Positions 1 through 9,089 of a stretch of 64,000 nucleotides of DNA are shown in pieces; the first letter of the stretch is position 1; the number at the start of each line of letters is the position of its first letter. The stretch is from NCBI RefSeq assembly GCF_000714935.1, contig NZ_JMIR01000032.1, positions 1 to 64,000 of the forward strand, read 5' to 3'. The DNA is from Tumebacillus flagellatus. Its GTDB lineage: Bacteria > Bacillota > Bacilli > Tumebacillales > Tumebacillaceae. Position numbers and translations under genes: made by a program. The notes beneath the pieces are model-generated. The model was not told the DNA's origin. It worked only from the letters and a program-made list of their open reading frames with translations, and did no database searches.

Positions 1-59
1 TTCCAGCGCCGATGGTACTCGGACCGCAGGGTCCCGGGAGAGTAGGACGTCGCGAGGCA
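1..59 (+). rRNA. rrf: 5S ribosomal RNA, 3' end (partial)
   Basis: The first bases match the 3' part of a Firmicutes 5S rRNA: the segment reading CAGCGCCGATGGTACTCGG, a short G/C hairpin, then GAGAGTAGGACGTCGCGAGG. The 5' part lies before the window. In B. subtilis an rRNA operon (rrnW) also ends just before ctsR, so the context fits. The exact 3' end is estimated from the family, not measured. Confidence 0.93.
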
Positions 60-65
60 ACAGAG

Positions 66-99
66 AAGAGCTCGATCCATTGCGGATCGGGCTCTTTTT
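66..99 (+). terminator. rRNA operon terminator
   Basis: AGAGCTCGATCC and GGATCGGGCTCT form a stem with a five-base loop, followed by a T run. It lies directly downstream of the 5S rRNA and should end the rRNA operon transcript. Confidence 0.85.
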
Positions 100-141
100 A
101 CCAAATCGACAAAACAAGACAAAACGGCCCGTCCGCCCGAC

Positions 142-186
142 AAAAAGACCCGCTCCAGAGACGAACCAACGGAGCGGGTCTTTTTT
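142..186. terminator. bidirectional terminator between rRNA operon and tetR
   Basis: A perfect 10-11 bp stem (GACCCGCTCC / GGAGCGGGTC) has an A run on the left and a T run on the right. It can therefore stop rRNA read-through on the plus strand and the TetR-gene transcript on the minus strand, whose stop codon lies a few bases away. Confidence 0.88.
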
Positions 187-188
187 GC

Positions 189-764
189 TTATCGGTTTTC
201 AATGCCGTCCAAGAACAGGTCGGAGTACAGTTTCGATATATCGGAAGCGGTCAGTTTGCCGCCTTCCTTGTACCAGCGGTACACCCAGTTGATCGAACCG
301 AGGATCGACAGCGCCGTAATCCGCGCGTGAACCGGTCGGAACTCGCCTGCTGCGATGCCTTGCTCGATCACTTGCGTCCAGAGGTTGAGGTATTTGTCGG
401 TCAAATCCTGAATGACTTGGTGCTGGTCTTCTCCCAGCGAGAAAGCTTCGCGCAGCAGGACGGTCGTTAGCTGCACGTTCTTGGTCACGTACTTCAAATG
501 GTTTTCAATCGCTAAGTGCAAACGCTCGCGGTTGGTGAGCGACGCATTCTTGAGAATTTCCTCCATCTGCCCGTTGAACTCGCTGATCGAACGGTGTGCG
601 AGCTGCATGAGCAGGTCTTCCTTCGAGGTGATATAGTGGTAGAGAGAGCCTTTTTGCAAACCGACCTCGTCGGCAATGTCCTGCACCGAAGTCGCGTGGT
701 AGCCCTTGCGCTCAAACAGCATGACCGCGGCCTTGGTGATTTCTTCGTATTTATTGGAAGCCAT
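189..764 (-). CDS. TetR/AcrR family transcriptional regulator
   Basis: A 191-residue one-domain repressor of the usual TetR length. Residues 8-55 form the N-terminal helix-turn-helix domain; ATSVQDIADEVGLQKGSLYHY is the recognition region, rich in family-consensus residues. The C-terminal helical part (about 60-191) should bind a ligand and dimerise; it resembles the group containing FadR/KstR2-like acyl-CoA sensors, but the ligand cannot be read from sequence. Start ATG at 764 has AAGGAGA about 10 bases upstream. It is transcribed away from the HAD gene, so it may control itself and that neighbour; this is inference. A sigma-A promoter lies upstream. Confidence 0.88.
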   Translation of the reverse strand: MASNKYEEITKAAVMLFERKGYHATSVQDIADEVGLQKGSLYHYITSKEDLLMQLAHRSISEFNGQMEEILKNASLTNRERLHLAIENHLKYVTKNVQLTTVLLREAFSLGEDQHQVIQDLTDKYLNLWTQVIEQGIAAGEFRPVHARITALSILGSINWVYRWYKEGGKLTASDISKLYSDLFLDGIENR

Positions 765-809
765 GTCTTCTCATCTCCTTGTCACGTTCCGGACACTCTA
801 TAACAAAGA

Positions 810-839
810 ATCATACTTGGTATTCCCTGATTCAGTCAA
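810..839 (-). promoter_or_regulatory. sigma-A promoter of the tetR-family gene
   Basis: Reading the minus strand, TTGACT (834-839) and TATGAT (810-815) are separated by 18 bp. It overlaps the weaker plus-strand promoter candidate for the HAD gene, the arrangement expected for a divergent, possibly autorepressed pair. Confidence 0.65.
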
Positions 840-846
840 GTCATAT
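817..846 (+). promoter_or_regulatory. candidate promoter of HAD hydrolase gene
   Basis: TTGGTA and TCATAT lie 18 bp apart upstream of the HAD gene. The -10 is a poor match, so this is tentative. It overlaps the divergent TetR promoter. Confidence 0.35.
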
Positions 847-885
847 TCAAGTCCATCTTTAATTGGACAGGAAAGGAGCCCGCAC

Positions 886-1542
886 ATGGACGCGATAATC
901 TTCGATGTAGACGGAACGCTGTTTCAAACGGAGAAGGTCGCGTTGCCGGCCTATCGTCAAACTTTTGAGCAACTTCGCCGCCCTCTCCCGTCTGACGAGG
1001 CGATCCTTAACACGTTCGGCATGACGATCCCTGAAGTTTGGGAAACCCTGCTCCCTGACGCTTCGATGGATGAGCGCGACAAAGCCAACGAACTGCTCGC
1101 CAAAGCCGAGATTGAGCTGATGCAAACCGGAACGGGCAACCTCTACCCGGGAGTGAAAAACACCCTGCAAACCCTCCGCGAGCGCGGCGTCAAACTTTTT
1201 ACCGCATCGAACGGAGAACTGCGCTATGTGGAGACCGTGATCGAAACGCAAGGCCTCGCCCCGCTGTTTGACAAACTATACTGCGCCGGCGCCTACAAAA
1301 CGGAGAAAAAAGAAGAACTCGTCCACCTCATCCTCCAAGAACAACACCTCAACGAGAAAAAAACCGCCATGGTCGGCGACCGCAAATCGGACATCACCGC
1401 CGGCAAGAAAAACTTTCTCCTCACGATCGGCTGCGACTTCGGATTCGGCAACGCGCACGAACTCGACGGGGCCGATCTCCTTATCACATCGTTTGATCAA
1501 CTTCTGATCAAGGTCAAATATAGTCAAATAGAAAGAAAATAA
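886..1542 (+). CDS. HAD-superfamily phosphatase (phosphoglycolate phosphatase-like)
   Basis: A 218-residue cytoplasmic HAD hydrolase of the beta-phosphoglucomutase/phosphoglycolate-phosphatase type. Motif I is DVDGT (residues 7-11, nucleophile and acid/base Asp), motif II is the Ser in TASN, motif III is the Lys in the KTEK region, and motif IV is GDRKSD. A helical cap lies between motifs I and II. The substrate is not predictable; 2-phosphoglycolate or a sugar phosphate is typical. ATG 886 is preferred over upstream in-frame codons because AGGAAAGGAG precedes it and the protein begins at the first beta strand. The last codons contain a perfect CtsR box. Confidence 0.85.
   Translation: MDAIIFDVDGTLFQTEKVALPAYRQTFEQLRRPLPSDEAILNTFGMTIPEVWETLLPDASMDERDKANELLAKAEIELMQTGTGNLYPGVKNTLQTLRERGVKLFTASNGELRYVETVIETQGLAPLFDKLYCAGAYKTEKKEELVHLILQEQHLNEKKTAMVGDRKSDITAGKKNFLLTIGCDFGFGNAHELDGADLLITSFDQLLIKVKYSQIERK
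1512..1528 (+). promoter_or_regulatory. CtsR operator, upstream copy (inside HAD gene 3' end)
   Basis: GGTCAAA-TAT-AGTCAAA is a full match to the CtsR heptad direct repeat (A/G)GTCAAANAN(A/G)GTCAAA. It lies within the last codons of the HAD gene, about 146 bp before the second box. It may allow cooperative binding or looping, or may repress a hidden promoter (TTGATC at 1493 is a possible -35). Confidence 0.72.
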
Positions 1543-1617
1543 AAGAAACGACCCTGCTTCCACCGCAAAATCGGATTATTCCCCCTCAAAACTGGGCAAA
1601 GTGAAGAGAGATGACTC

Positions 1618-1646
1618 TTGGAATTTTGCCCGGTCGTACATATAAT
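1618..1646 (+). promoter_or_regulatory. sigma-A promoter of the ctsR operon
   Basis: TTGGAA and a perfect TATAAT are spaced by 17 bp. Transcription should begin near 1653, so the CtsR box at 1658-1674 would sit over the start site, as expected for heat-inducible repression. An inverted repeat (GGGCAAA at about 1594, TTTTGCCC at about 1625) overlaps the -35 region. Confidence 0.85.
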
Positions 1647-1657
1647 GAAGACATGAA

Positions 1658-1674
1658 GGTCAAAGTTAGTCAAA
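1658..1674 (+). promoter_or_regulatory. CtsR operator at the ctsR promoter
   Basis: GGTCAAA-GTT-AGTCAAA is a CtsR heptad direct repeat with one spacer position off consensus. A further partial heptad (GTCAAT) follows at once. It lies just downstream of the -10 box and gives autorepression of ctsR-mcsA-mcsB-clpC. Confidence 0.85.
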
Positions 1675-1708
1675 GTCAATGATCAGGAGGAGGGAGGTAG
1701 CGGGCACC

Positions 1709-2173
1709 ATGCGCAACATCTCCGACATCATTGAAAATCACCTGAAGACCATCCTCACCAACTCACATGAAGGCATCGTTGAGATCAAGCGAAGCGAGTT
1801 GGCCGACACCTTTCACTGTGTGCCCTCCCAAATCAACTACGTGATCTCCACACGCTTTACCATTGAGAAGGGCTATGTTGTGGAATCCAAACGCGGCGGC
1901 GGCGGGTACATCCGCATCCAACGGGTCGGACTCGACCGGGGGAACAACGCGTTGCACCGCGCGATTCTCGACATCATCGGCAGCTCTTTGACCGCCCGGG
2001 AAGCGGAAGGGTTTCTCCAACGGCTTCTCGAGGAAAAAGTGCTGACCGAGCGCGAGGTCCTGATGATGCGTGCGGTGATCTGCAGTGACATCATCGCGCT
2101 GTCTCCACAGCTGCGCGACCAAGTGCGGGCCAGTCAATTGTCGGCAATGCTCGTCGCCATCCTCAAGGGATGA
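1709..2173 (+). CDS. ctsR: CtsR, class III heat-shock repressor
   Basis: A 154-residue DNA-binding repressor of clp genes, of family length. The N-terminal half is a winged helix: RSELADTFHCVPSQINYVI is the helix-turn-helix, and RGGGGYIRI is the glycine-rich wing that senses heat and is the target of McsB arginine phosphorylation in B. subtilis. The C-terminal domain (about 75-154) mediates dimerisation and ClpC-dependent turnover. ATG 1709 is chosen because GGAGGGAGG lies upstream and the family begins MRNISDIIE; an earlier ATG at 1679 would overlap the operator. It is the first gene of the four-gene operon that it regulates itself. Confidence 0.97.
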   Translation: MRNISDIIENHLKTILTNSHEGIVEIKRSELADTFHCVPSQINYVISTRFTIEKGYVVESKRGGGGYIRIQRVGLDRGNNALHRAILDIIGSSLTAREAEGFLQRLLEEKVLTEREVLMMRAVICSDIIALSPQLRDQVRASQLSAMLVAILKG

Positions 2174-2209
2174 CCCGACCTCAAGCTGTACAGGAGGAGG
2201 AGACGCCAA

Positions 2210-2794
2210 ATGATCTGCCAGGAATGCAACCAACGTGATGCCACCGTGCACTTCACGAAGATCCTCAACAACACGAAACAGGAATTTCATCTGTGTGAAT
2301 CCTGCGCCCGTGAAAAAGGCGACGTGATGATGAAATCCTTTGGTAGTCCCGGATTTGGGACGAATCCTTTTGGTGAACCTGCTTTTTCGTTCCAGAACCT
2401 GCTGTCCGGGCTTCTCGGCTTCGAAACGCAGGGAGCCACTCCCATGAGCAAAGGCATCCAGACCCAGCAAGGGCCGAAACGTTGCGCCACCTGCGGACTC
2501 AGCTATCCGCAGTTCGCTCAGTTGGGCCGATTTGGCTGTGCCGATTGTTATACAACGTTTGAGAACCACCTTGAGCCGCTCGTCCGCCGCATTCACGGCG
2601 GGGCCACCGCCCACACGGGCAAAGTTCCGCAGCGCGCCGGCGGCCGGATCAAGATCAAAAAACAAATCGAAGAGCTCCGCGCCGAACTGCAACAAAAAAT
2701 CAGTGCCGAGCGCTTCGAGGAAGCAGCCGTTCTGCGCGACCGCATCCACGAGTTGGAACGCGGGGTCCAGGGCAACAGCGGGGAGGGGGTGTGA
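2210..2794 (+). CDS. mcsA: McsA, zinc-binding activator of the McsB arginine kinase
   Basis: A 194-residue protein with CxxC zinc-binding pairs: CQEC (residues 3-6) with CESC (about 28-31), and a second set, CATC and CADC, near residues 88-112. The C-terminal 40 residues, EELRAELQQKISAERFEEA onward, form a UVR domain. In B. subtilis McsA binds and activates McsB and links it to ClpC. GGAGGAGG precedes the ATG. It follows ctsR by 36 bp and precedes mcsB by 3 bp, so translation of mcsA and mcsB is probably coupled. Confidence 0.95.
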   Translation: MICQECNQRDATVHFTKILNNTKQEFHLCESCAREKGDVMMKSFGSPGFGTNPFGEPAFSFQNLLSGLLGFETQGATPMSKGIQTQQGPKRCATCGLSYPQFAQLGRFGCADCYTTFENHLEPLVRRIHGGATAHTGKVPQRAGGRIKIKKQIEELRAELQQKISAERFEEAAVLRDRIHELERGVQGNSGEGV

Positions 2795-2797
2795 ACC

Positions 2798-3868
2798 ATG
2801 TCGATTTCAGACTTTGTTCGTGACGCGTCCCGCTGGATGCAAGAAGAAGGTCCGCACTCGGACATCGTAATCTCCACCCGCATCCGCATCGCCCGCAACT
2901 TGCGCGACATTCCCTTTCCGTTGCTTGCCAATGAAGCGCAATCGGAGGAAGTTCTAAACGCCGTCCGCCAAGCGGTGGAATCTCCGGCTTTTGCTGAAAA
3001 AGGACGCTACGAGATCCTCCCCCTGCGCGACGTGGAAGATGTGGACCGCCAAGCGTTGGTCGAGAAGTATCTGATCTCGCCCTCGCTCGTCGAACACGCC
3101 CGTCGAGGCGCGGTCGTCCTGCGCGACGACGAGGAAGTCTCGATCATGGTCAACGAGGAAGATCACTTGCGCCTGCAAGTGTTGCTCCCGGGCCTGCAAC
3201 TGCGCGAAGCCTGGGCGCTCGCCAACGAGACGGACGACTTGTTGGAAGCTCGTTTGAACTACGCGTTTGACGACCGCTACGGTTATCTGACCGCCTGCCC
3301 GACGAACGTCGGCACCGGCATCCGGGCGTCCGTCATGCTGCATCTGCCGGCGCTCGTCGTCACGCAGCAGATCAACCGCGTGCTCTCGGCGCTCGGCCAA
3401 GTCGGGCTCGTCGTGCGCGGCGTCTACGGCGAAGGCACGGAAGCGGTCGGCAATCTGTTTCAGATCTCGAACCAGATCACGCTCGGCCAGTCGGAAGAGG
3501 AGATCATCTTGAACCTCGATTCGGTCGTGCGCAAGATCATCGAGCACGAACAGTCCGCCCGTCACTTCCTGCTCAACGAAAACCGCGAAGTGATCGAAGA
3601 CCGCATCGCCCGCTCGTTTGGCATCCTCGCCTACGCGAGACGGCTCGATTCCAAAGAGACGATGCAACGTCTCTCCGATGTGCGCCTCGGCATCGACCTC
3701 GGCGTGATCAAGGGCGTCAGCAAAAACATCCTCAAAGAGCTGATGGTGATGACCCAACCCGGTTTCCTGCAAAAATTTCACGGGGCGGAACTGGCTCCGG
3801 GAGAGCGGGATTGGCGGCGCGCCTCGCTCGTCCGCGAACGTTTGCAAATGGATGAAGGGCGGATTTAA
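2798..3868 (+). CDS. mcsB: McsB, protein arginine kinase
   Basis: A 356-residue enzyme of the phosphagen-kinase fold that phosphorylates arginine on proteins to mark them for ClpCP degradation. The nucleotide-binding region STRIRIARNLRDIPFP is at residues 26-41, and the conserved catalytic segment CPTNVGTGIRASVMLHLP is near 167-184. The C-terminal RDWRRA motif corresponds to the RDxxRA phospho-arginine binding site used for allosteric activation. Length matches the family. McsB also inactivates CtsR in B. subtilis, giving feedback within the operon. Confidence 0.97.
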   Translation: MSISDFVRDASRWMQEEGPHSDIVISTRIRIARNLRDIPFPLLANEAQSEEVLNAVRQAVESPAFAEKGRYEILPLRDVEDVDRQALVEKYLISPSLVEHARRGAVVLRDDEEVSIMVNEEDHLRLQVLLPGLQLREAWALANETDDLLEARLNYAFDDRYGYLTACPTNVGTGIRASVMLHLPALVVTQQINRVLSALGQVGLVVRGVYGEGTEAVGNLFQISNQITLGQSEEEIILNLDSVVRKIIEHEQSARHFLLNENREVIEDRIARSFGILAYARRLDSKETMQRLSDVRLGIDLGVIKGVSKNILKELMVMTQPGFLQKFHGAELAPGERDWRRASLVRERLQMDEGRI

Positions 3869-3939
3869 CCCCGGCATCTTGCCAAGCATAATGTCCCTTT
3901 GTCTTGGAATATGATCGAAGTACTATGGAGGTGGAACCC

Positions 3940-6387
3940 ATGATGTTTGGACGTTTTACGGAACGCGCACAGAAAGTGTTAGCACTGGCTCAAGAAGAAG
4001 CGAGCCGCCTCGGTCACTCCGGGGTCGGCACTGAGCATATCCTGTTGGGCCTCGTCCGCGAGGGCGAAGGCATCGCAGCGAAATCCCTGGTTTCGCTGGG
4101 GCTCTCCAGCGACAAAGTTCAAAAGGAAGTGGAAAAAATCATCGGCCGCGGCCCCGGTCAATCGGCCGGCATGGCCTACACCCCGCGCGCCAAAAAAGTC
4201 ATCGAGCTCTCCATTGACGAAGCGCGCAAACTCGGCCACAACTACGTGGGCACCGAGCACATCTTGCTCGGCTTGATCCGCGAAGGCGAAGGCGTGGCAG
4301 CCCGCGTGCTCGCCAACCTCGGCGTCTCGCTGAACAAAGCCCGCCAGCAAGTGCTCCAACTGCTCGGCGGCGACACCCATGAATCGCACCAAGAGAACGC
4401 GCAGGCGGCGAACACTCCGACGCTCGATTCTCTGGCTCGCGACTTGACCCAGATGGCGCGCGACCAAAAGCTTGACCCGGTCATCGGCCGCGCCAACGAA
4501 ATCGAGCGCGTGATCCAAGTGCTCTCCCGCCGCACCAAGAACAACCCGGTGCTGATCGGGGAGCCGGGTGTCGGCAAAACCGCCATCGCCGAAGGTCTCG
4601 CGCAACGCATCGTCGACAACGAAATTCCGGAAACCCTGCGCAACAAGCGCGTGATGGTGCTGGACATGGGCACCGTCGTCGCGGGCACCAAGTACCGCGG
4701 CGAATTCGAAGACCGCCTGAAGAAGATCATGGATGAAATCCGTCAAGCGGGCAACATCATTCTGTTCATCGACGAACTGCACACCTTGATCGGAGCAGGC
4801 GGCGCCGAGGGTGCGATCGACGCGTCGAACATCCTCAAGCCGTCGCTCGCCCGCGGCGAACTCCAGTGCATCGGCGCGACCACGCTGGATGAGTACCGCA
4901 AGCACATCGAGAAGGACGCAGCGCTGGAACGCCGCTTCCAACCGATCAACGTCGACCAGCCGAACAAGGAAGAAGCGATTTTGATCCTCCAAGGGCTGCG
5001 CGACCGCTACGAAGCGCATCACCGCGTCAAGATTCTCGACGAAGCGATCGACGCGGCCGTCAAACTGTCCGACCGCTACATCACCGACCGCTTCTTGCCG
5101 GACAAAGCGATCGACTTGATCGACGAAGCGGCTTCCCGCGTCCGCCTGCGCACGTACACCCAGCCGCCGAACCTGAAGGAACTCGAAGAAAAGCTCGAAG
5201 AGATCCGCTCGGAGAAGGAATCGGCCGTGCAATCGCAGGAGTTTGAAAAAGCGGCGTCTCTGCGCGACAAGGAGCAAAAACTGCGTGAAGAGCTGGAATC
5301 CCGCAAATCCGAATGGCAACAAACGCAAGTCAAAAAAGACTCGGTCGTCACCGCCGAAGACATCGCGGAAATCGTCGCGTCTTGGACCGGCGTTCCGGTC
5401 AAGAAGCTGGCGGAAGCAGAGTCGGAGCGCCTCTTGAACTTGGAGCAGATCCTCCATGACCGCGTCATCGGCCAAGACGAAGCGGTCAAGTCGATCTCCC
5501 GCGCCATCCGCCGCGCCCGCGCCGGTCTGAAAGACCCGAAGCGTCCGATCGGCTCCTTCATCTTCCTCGGCCCGACCGGGGTGGGGAAAACAGAACTGGC
5601 AAAAGCGTTGGCGGAAGCGATGTTCGGCGACGAGAACGCGATCATCCGCATCGACATGTCCGAGTACGGAGAACGCCACAGCACCGCCCGTCTGGTCGGA
5701 GCGCCTCCGGGCTATGTCGGCTACGAAGAGGGCGGCCAACTCACCGAGAAAGTCCGCCGCAAGCCGTACTCCGTCGTGCTGTTTGACGAAGTGGAAAAAG
5801 CGCACCCGGAAGTGTTCAACGTGCTGCTGCAAGTGCTGGACGACGGCCGTCTGACCGATTCCAAGGGCCGCACCGTCGATTTCCGCAACACGGTGATCAT
5901 CATGACGTCCAACGTCGGCGCGCAAACGATCCGCAAGGGCGGCGCGCTCGGGTTCACCGCTTCCCGTGAAGCCGACTACACCGACATGAAAGACCGCGTG
6001 CTCGACGAACTGAAGAAACAGTTCCGTCCGGAGTTCTTGAACCGTCTCGACGACACCATCGTGTTCCATCCGCTCGCAGAAGAACACATCCGCGAGATCG
6101 TGGACCTGATGTCCGAAGACCTCAAGAAACGCCTGCGCGAAAACGACATTCACTTCGTGCTCACCGACGAAGCGAAGGCGTTCCTCGCCAAGGAAGGCTA
6201 CGATCCGCAGTACGGCGCGCGTCCGCTCAAGCGCGCCATCCAGCGCCACATCGAGGACCAGCTTTCCGAAGCGATGCTCTCGGGCAACGTCAAGAAGGGC
6301 GACCTCGTCAAGATCGACACCGAAGACGGCAAACTCACCGTCAAAAACCAAGGCGCTGCCGAACAAGAAGAACCGCAACAAGCCTAA
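3940..6387 (+). CDS. clpC: ClpC, AAA+ unfoldase of the ClpCP protease
   Basis: An 815-residue HSP100 ATPase. The N-terminal double Clp-N repeat (residues 1-150; two GTEHILLGL copies) binds adaptors and phospho-arginine. AAA domain 1 has Walker A GEPGVGKT (about 206). A UVR-containing middle domain (about 420-455) is typical of ClpC and separates it from ClpA and ClpB. AAA domain 2 has Walker A GPTGVGKT (about 545) and the C-terminal D2-small domain. ATG 3940 follows GGAGGTG and gives the family start [11 protein letters not shown]. It is the last gene of the CtsR operon and has its own terminator. Confidence 0.98.
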   Translation: MMFGRFTERAQKVLALAQEEASRLGHSGVGTEHILLGLVREGEGIAAKSLVSLGLSSDKVQKEVEKIIGRGPGQSAGMAYTPRAKKVIELSIDEARKLGHNYVGTEHILLGLIREGEGVAARVLANLGVSLNKARQQVLQLLGGDTHESHQENAQAANTPTLDSLARDLTQMARDQKLDPVIGRANEIERVIQVLSRRTKNNPVLIGEPGVGKTAIAEGLAQRIVDNEIPETLRNKRVMVLDMGTVVAGTKYRGEFEDRLKKIMDEIRQAGNIILFIDELHTLIGAGGAEGAIDASNILKPSLARGELQCIGATTLDEYRKHIEKDAALERRFQPINVDQPNKEEAILILQGLRDRYEAHHRVKILDEAIDAAVKLSDRYITDRFLPDKAIDLIDEAASRVRLRTYTQPPNLKELEEKLEEIRSEKESAVQSQEFEKAASLRDKEQKLREELESRKSEWQQTQVKKDSVVTAEDIAEIVASWTGVPVKKLAEAESERLLNLEQILHDRVIGQDEAVKSISRAIRRARAGLKDPKRPIGSFIFLGPTGVGKTELAKALAEAMFGDENAIIRIDMSEYGERHSTARLVGAPPGYVGYEEGGQLTEKVRRKPYSVVLFDEVEKAHPEVFNVLLQVLDDGRLTDSKGRTVDFRNTVIIMTSNVGAQTIRKGGALGFTASREADYTDMKDRVLDELKKQFRPEFLNRLDDTIVFHPLAEEHIREIVDLMSEDLKKRLRENDIHFVLTDEAKAFLAKEGYDPQYGARPLKRAIQRHIEDQLSEAMLSGNVKKGDLVKIDTEDGKLTVKNQGAAEQEEPQQA

Positions 6388-6399
6388 TGCCGATCAAAA

Positions 6400-6445
6400 A
6401 ATCCCGTATCCGCTGCCTTTTGTGGCGGAGGCGGGGTTTTTTTTT
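6400..6445 (+). terminator. terminator of the ctsR-clpC operon
   Basis: CCCGTATCCGC pairs with GCGGAGGCGGG across a short loop (one small bulge), followed by nine T residues. Confidence 0.87.
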
Positions 6446-6507
6446 CAAAATCGACTCCTCAGTACGAAACTCTTGGGGGTTCGCTGCGTATCATCTACTT
6501 AGGTCCC

Positions 6508-6536
6508 TTGTTGCGTGCTTGTCTTTCGTATATGAT
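6508..6536 (+). promoter_or_regulatory. sigma-A promoter upstream of radA
   Basis: TTGTTG and TATGAT are spaced by 17 bp, about 50 bp before the radA start and after the clpC terminator. radA is therefore probably not part of the CtsR-controlled transcript. Confidence 0.65.
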
Positions 6537-6582
6537 GGAGATTGGAACCTTTTTGTATGACAGAGACGAATAGGGGACACGT

Positions 6583-7959
6583 ATGGCAAAGTATAAATCA
6601 AAATTTGTGTGCCAAGACTGTGGGTATGAAAGCCCCAAATGGATGGGCAAATGTCCGGGATGCGGCCAATGGAACACCATGGTCGAAGAGGTCGCCGCGC
6701 CGGCGTCGGCCCCCTCGCATGCGGCGCTTGCGCACTTGCAGTCCGAACCTGCGCGGGTCACTCGGATCACCGAGATCGACACCGTGGAGGAGGCGCGTAC
6801 ACACAGCGGATACGGCGAATTTGACCGGGTTTTGGGCGGCGGGATCGTCGGCGGGTCGTTGGTGCTGGTCGGGGGAGACCCCGGCATCGGCAAATCCACG
6901 CTCTTGCTGCAAACCTCGAACGCCATCGCGACGCAAGGCCGCCGCGTGTTGTACGTCTCCGGGGAGGAATCGGCGAAACAGATCAAACTGCGCGCCGACC
7001 GCCTGGGGTCACTCAGTGAAAACCTGCTCATTCTGCCGGAGACGGATCTCGAACGCGTCGAGTCGCATATCAAGACGCACAACCCAGATTTTCTTATCAT
7101 CGACTCGATCCAGACCGTGTACCGTCCGGGCCTGCAATCGGCGCCGGGCAGTGTCGGTCAAGTGCGGGAGTGCACCGCCTTTTTGCTGCGCATCGCCAAG
7201 ACCTTGAACTTGGCCACGTTTATCGTCGGCCACGTCACCAAGGAAGGGGCGATTGCCGGGCCGCGCATGTTGGAGCATATGGTCGACGCCGTCCTCTATT
7301 TTGAAGGTGAAAGACATCACACGTATCGGATTTTGCGCGGCGTGAAAAACCGCTTCGGCTCCACCAACGAAATCGGCATCTTCGAGATGCGCGAGAAGGG
7401 GCTGGAGGAAGTGGTCAATCCGTCGGAGCTGTTTCTATCTGAACGTCCGCACGGAGTGGCGGGCTCTTGCGTCATCGCCAGCATGGAGGGCACGCGCCCG
7501 GTGCTGGTCGAGATCCAAGCGCTGGTCACACCGTCTTCGTACGGGACCCCGCGCCGGATGGCGACGGGGTTGGATCACAACCGCGTCTCGCTGATCATGG
7601 CGGTCTTGGAGAAGCGCATGGGCTTGTACCTGCAATCGCAGGACGCGTATGTCAACGTCGCAGGCGGCGTGCGCCTCGACGAGCCGGCCGTGGACCTCGG
7701 CATCGCGCTGGCGCTCGCGTCGAGCTTTCGCGAGCAGACGATGCCGCCGACCGACGTTTACATCGGCGAAGTCGGCTTGACCGGCGAAGTGCGCGGCGTC
7801 TCGCGCATTGAACAGCGCGTGCGCGAGGCGATGAAGCTCGGCTTCACCCGCGTGATTCTCCCCACGAAGAACCTGCGCGGATGGCAGCCCCCGGCTGGCG
7901 TGAAAGTGATCGGAGTTGAAACGGTACAGGAGGCGTTCCAAGTAGCATTAGGGGGATGA
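6583..7959 (+). CDS. radA: RadA/Sms, DNA repair and recombination ATPase
   Basis: A 458-residue protein of normal length that promotes branch migration and homologous recombination. The N-terminal C4 zinc finger is CQDC and CPGC (residues 9-28). The RecA-like core has Walker [11 protein letters not shown] (about 101-110), a Walker B IIDSIQT and the RadA signature KNRFG (about 254). The C-terminal third is the Lon-like domain. The ATG follows AGGGGAC. It stands 6 bp before disA; in B. subtilis RadA and DisA interact and the pair links recombination intermediates to c-di-AMP signalling. Confidence 0.97.
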   Translation: MAKYKSKFVCQDCGYESPKWMGKCPGCGQWNTMVEEVAAPASAPSHAALAHLQSEPARVTRITEIDTVEEARTHSGYGEFDRVLGGGIVGGSLVLVGGDPGIGKSTLLLQTSNAIATQGRRVLYVSGEESAKQIKLRADRLGSLSENLLILPETDLERVESHIKTHNPDFLIIDSIQTVYRPGLQSAPGSVGQVRECTAFLLRIAKTLNLATFIVGHVTKEGAIAGPRMLEHMVDAVLYFEGERHHTYRILRGVKNRFGSTNEIGIFEMREKGLEEVVNPSELFLSERPHGVAGSCVIASMEGTRPVLVEIQALVTPSSYGTPRRMATGLDHNRVSLIMAVLEKRMGLYLQSQDAYVNVAGGVRLDEPAVDLGIALALASSFREQTMPPTDVYIGEVGLTGEVRGVSRIEQRVREAMKLGFTRVILPTKNLRGWQPPAGVKVIGVETVQEAFQVALGG

Positions 7960-7965
7960 CGGGTT

Positions 7966-9045
7966 ATGCGTGATGACATGAAAAAAGACACCCTTATCAA
8001 CAAGATCCTCCGCTTCATCGCACCTGGCACCCAGTTGCGTGAAGGGTTGGAGAACGTTCTGCGGGCCAAGACCGGGGCCTTGATCGTCATCGGCAACTCC
8101 CCGCAGGTGATGGAGATCGTAGACGGCGGATTTTCGATCAACTGCGAATTTTCCGCGGCCTCTGTGTATGAATTGGCGAAGATGGACGGCGCGATCATCC
8201 TCTCGGAGGACGGCAAGCGGATCCTCTACGCCAACACCCAGTTGAATCCCGATCCGTCGATTCCCTCGTTTGAGACCGGCACGCGCCACCGCACCGCCGA
8301 GCGCGTCGCCAAACAGACGGGTCACCTCGTCGTGTGCATTTCGCAGCGCCGCGACGTGATTACGCTCTACCAATCGAATTTCCGTTATACGCTGAAGGAC
8401 ATCGGCGTCATCTTGACCAAAGCCAACCAAGCGATCAACACGCTGGAGAAGTACAAATCAGTTTTGGATCAAGCGCTGACCAACTTGAGCGCGCTGGAAT
8501 TCGAAGAGCTGGTCACGCTGCACGAAGTCGCGCTCGTCATGCAGCGCATCGAGATGGTGTTGCGCATCAAGTCTGAAATTCGCCGGTACATCACGGAACT
8601 GGGCACCGAAGGCCGTCTGATCTCCATGCAGATGGAAGAGCTGGTGTCCAAAGTGGACGAAGAAGCGTATCTGTTGGTCAAAGACTATTGCAAAGAGACG
8701 CTCGACGTCACGCCGCATCAGATTTTGTCGGAGCTGCATACGCTGACTTCTGATGAATTGCTGGAAAGTCTGCAATTGGTGAGAGTTCTGGGGTACACCG
8801 GGAATATTAACATTACCGAAGAACCCGTTTCCTCGCGCGGTTATCGCATCTTGAACAAGATCCCGCGACTGCCGCAACCTGTCATTGAGAATCTGGTGGA
8901 CACGTTTGACGCTCTGCCGCGCATCTTGCACGCTTCGATCGAGGAACTCGACGACGTGGAAGGCATCGGCGAAGTGCGCGCCCGCGCCATCAAGGAAGGG
9001 CTCAAGCGCATCTCCGAACAAGTGTTCATCGACCGGCACATCTAA
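7966..9045 (+). CDS. disA: DisA, DNA-integrity scanning diadenylate cyclase
   Basis: A 359-residue protein that converts two ATP into c-di-AMP while scanning DNA. The N-terminal DAC domain carries the MDGA motif (about residue 75) and the [11 protein letters not shown] motif (about 108), both needed for catalysis. Helical linkers precede a C-terminal RuvA-like helix-hairpin-helix domain ([16 protein letters not shown], about 327-345) that binds branched DNA. ATG 7966 is supported by GGGGGA nine bases upstream; a second in-frame ATG at 7978 is possible. Six base pairs after radA. Confidence 0.96.
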   Translation: MRDDMKKDTLINKILRFIAPGTQLREGLENVLRAKTGALIVIGNSPQVMEIVDGGFSINCEFSAASVYELAKMDGAIILSEDGKRILYANTQLNPDPSIPSFETGTRHRTAERVAKQTGHLVVCISQRRDVITLYQSNFRYTLKDIGVILTKANQAINTLEKYKSVLDQALTNLSALEFEELVTLHEVALVMQRIEMVLRIKSEIRRYITELGTEGRLISMQMEELVSKVDEEAYLLVKDYCKETLDVTPHQILSELHTLTSDELLESLQLVRVLGYTGNINITEEPVSSRGYRILNKIPRLPQPVIENLVDTFDALPRILHASIEELDDVEGIGEVRARAIKEGLKRISEQVFIDRHI

Positions 9046-9089
9046 ACAAGCAGTGGGGGTTACAGGGGATAGGGAGGTAGGTACACATC

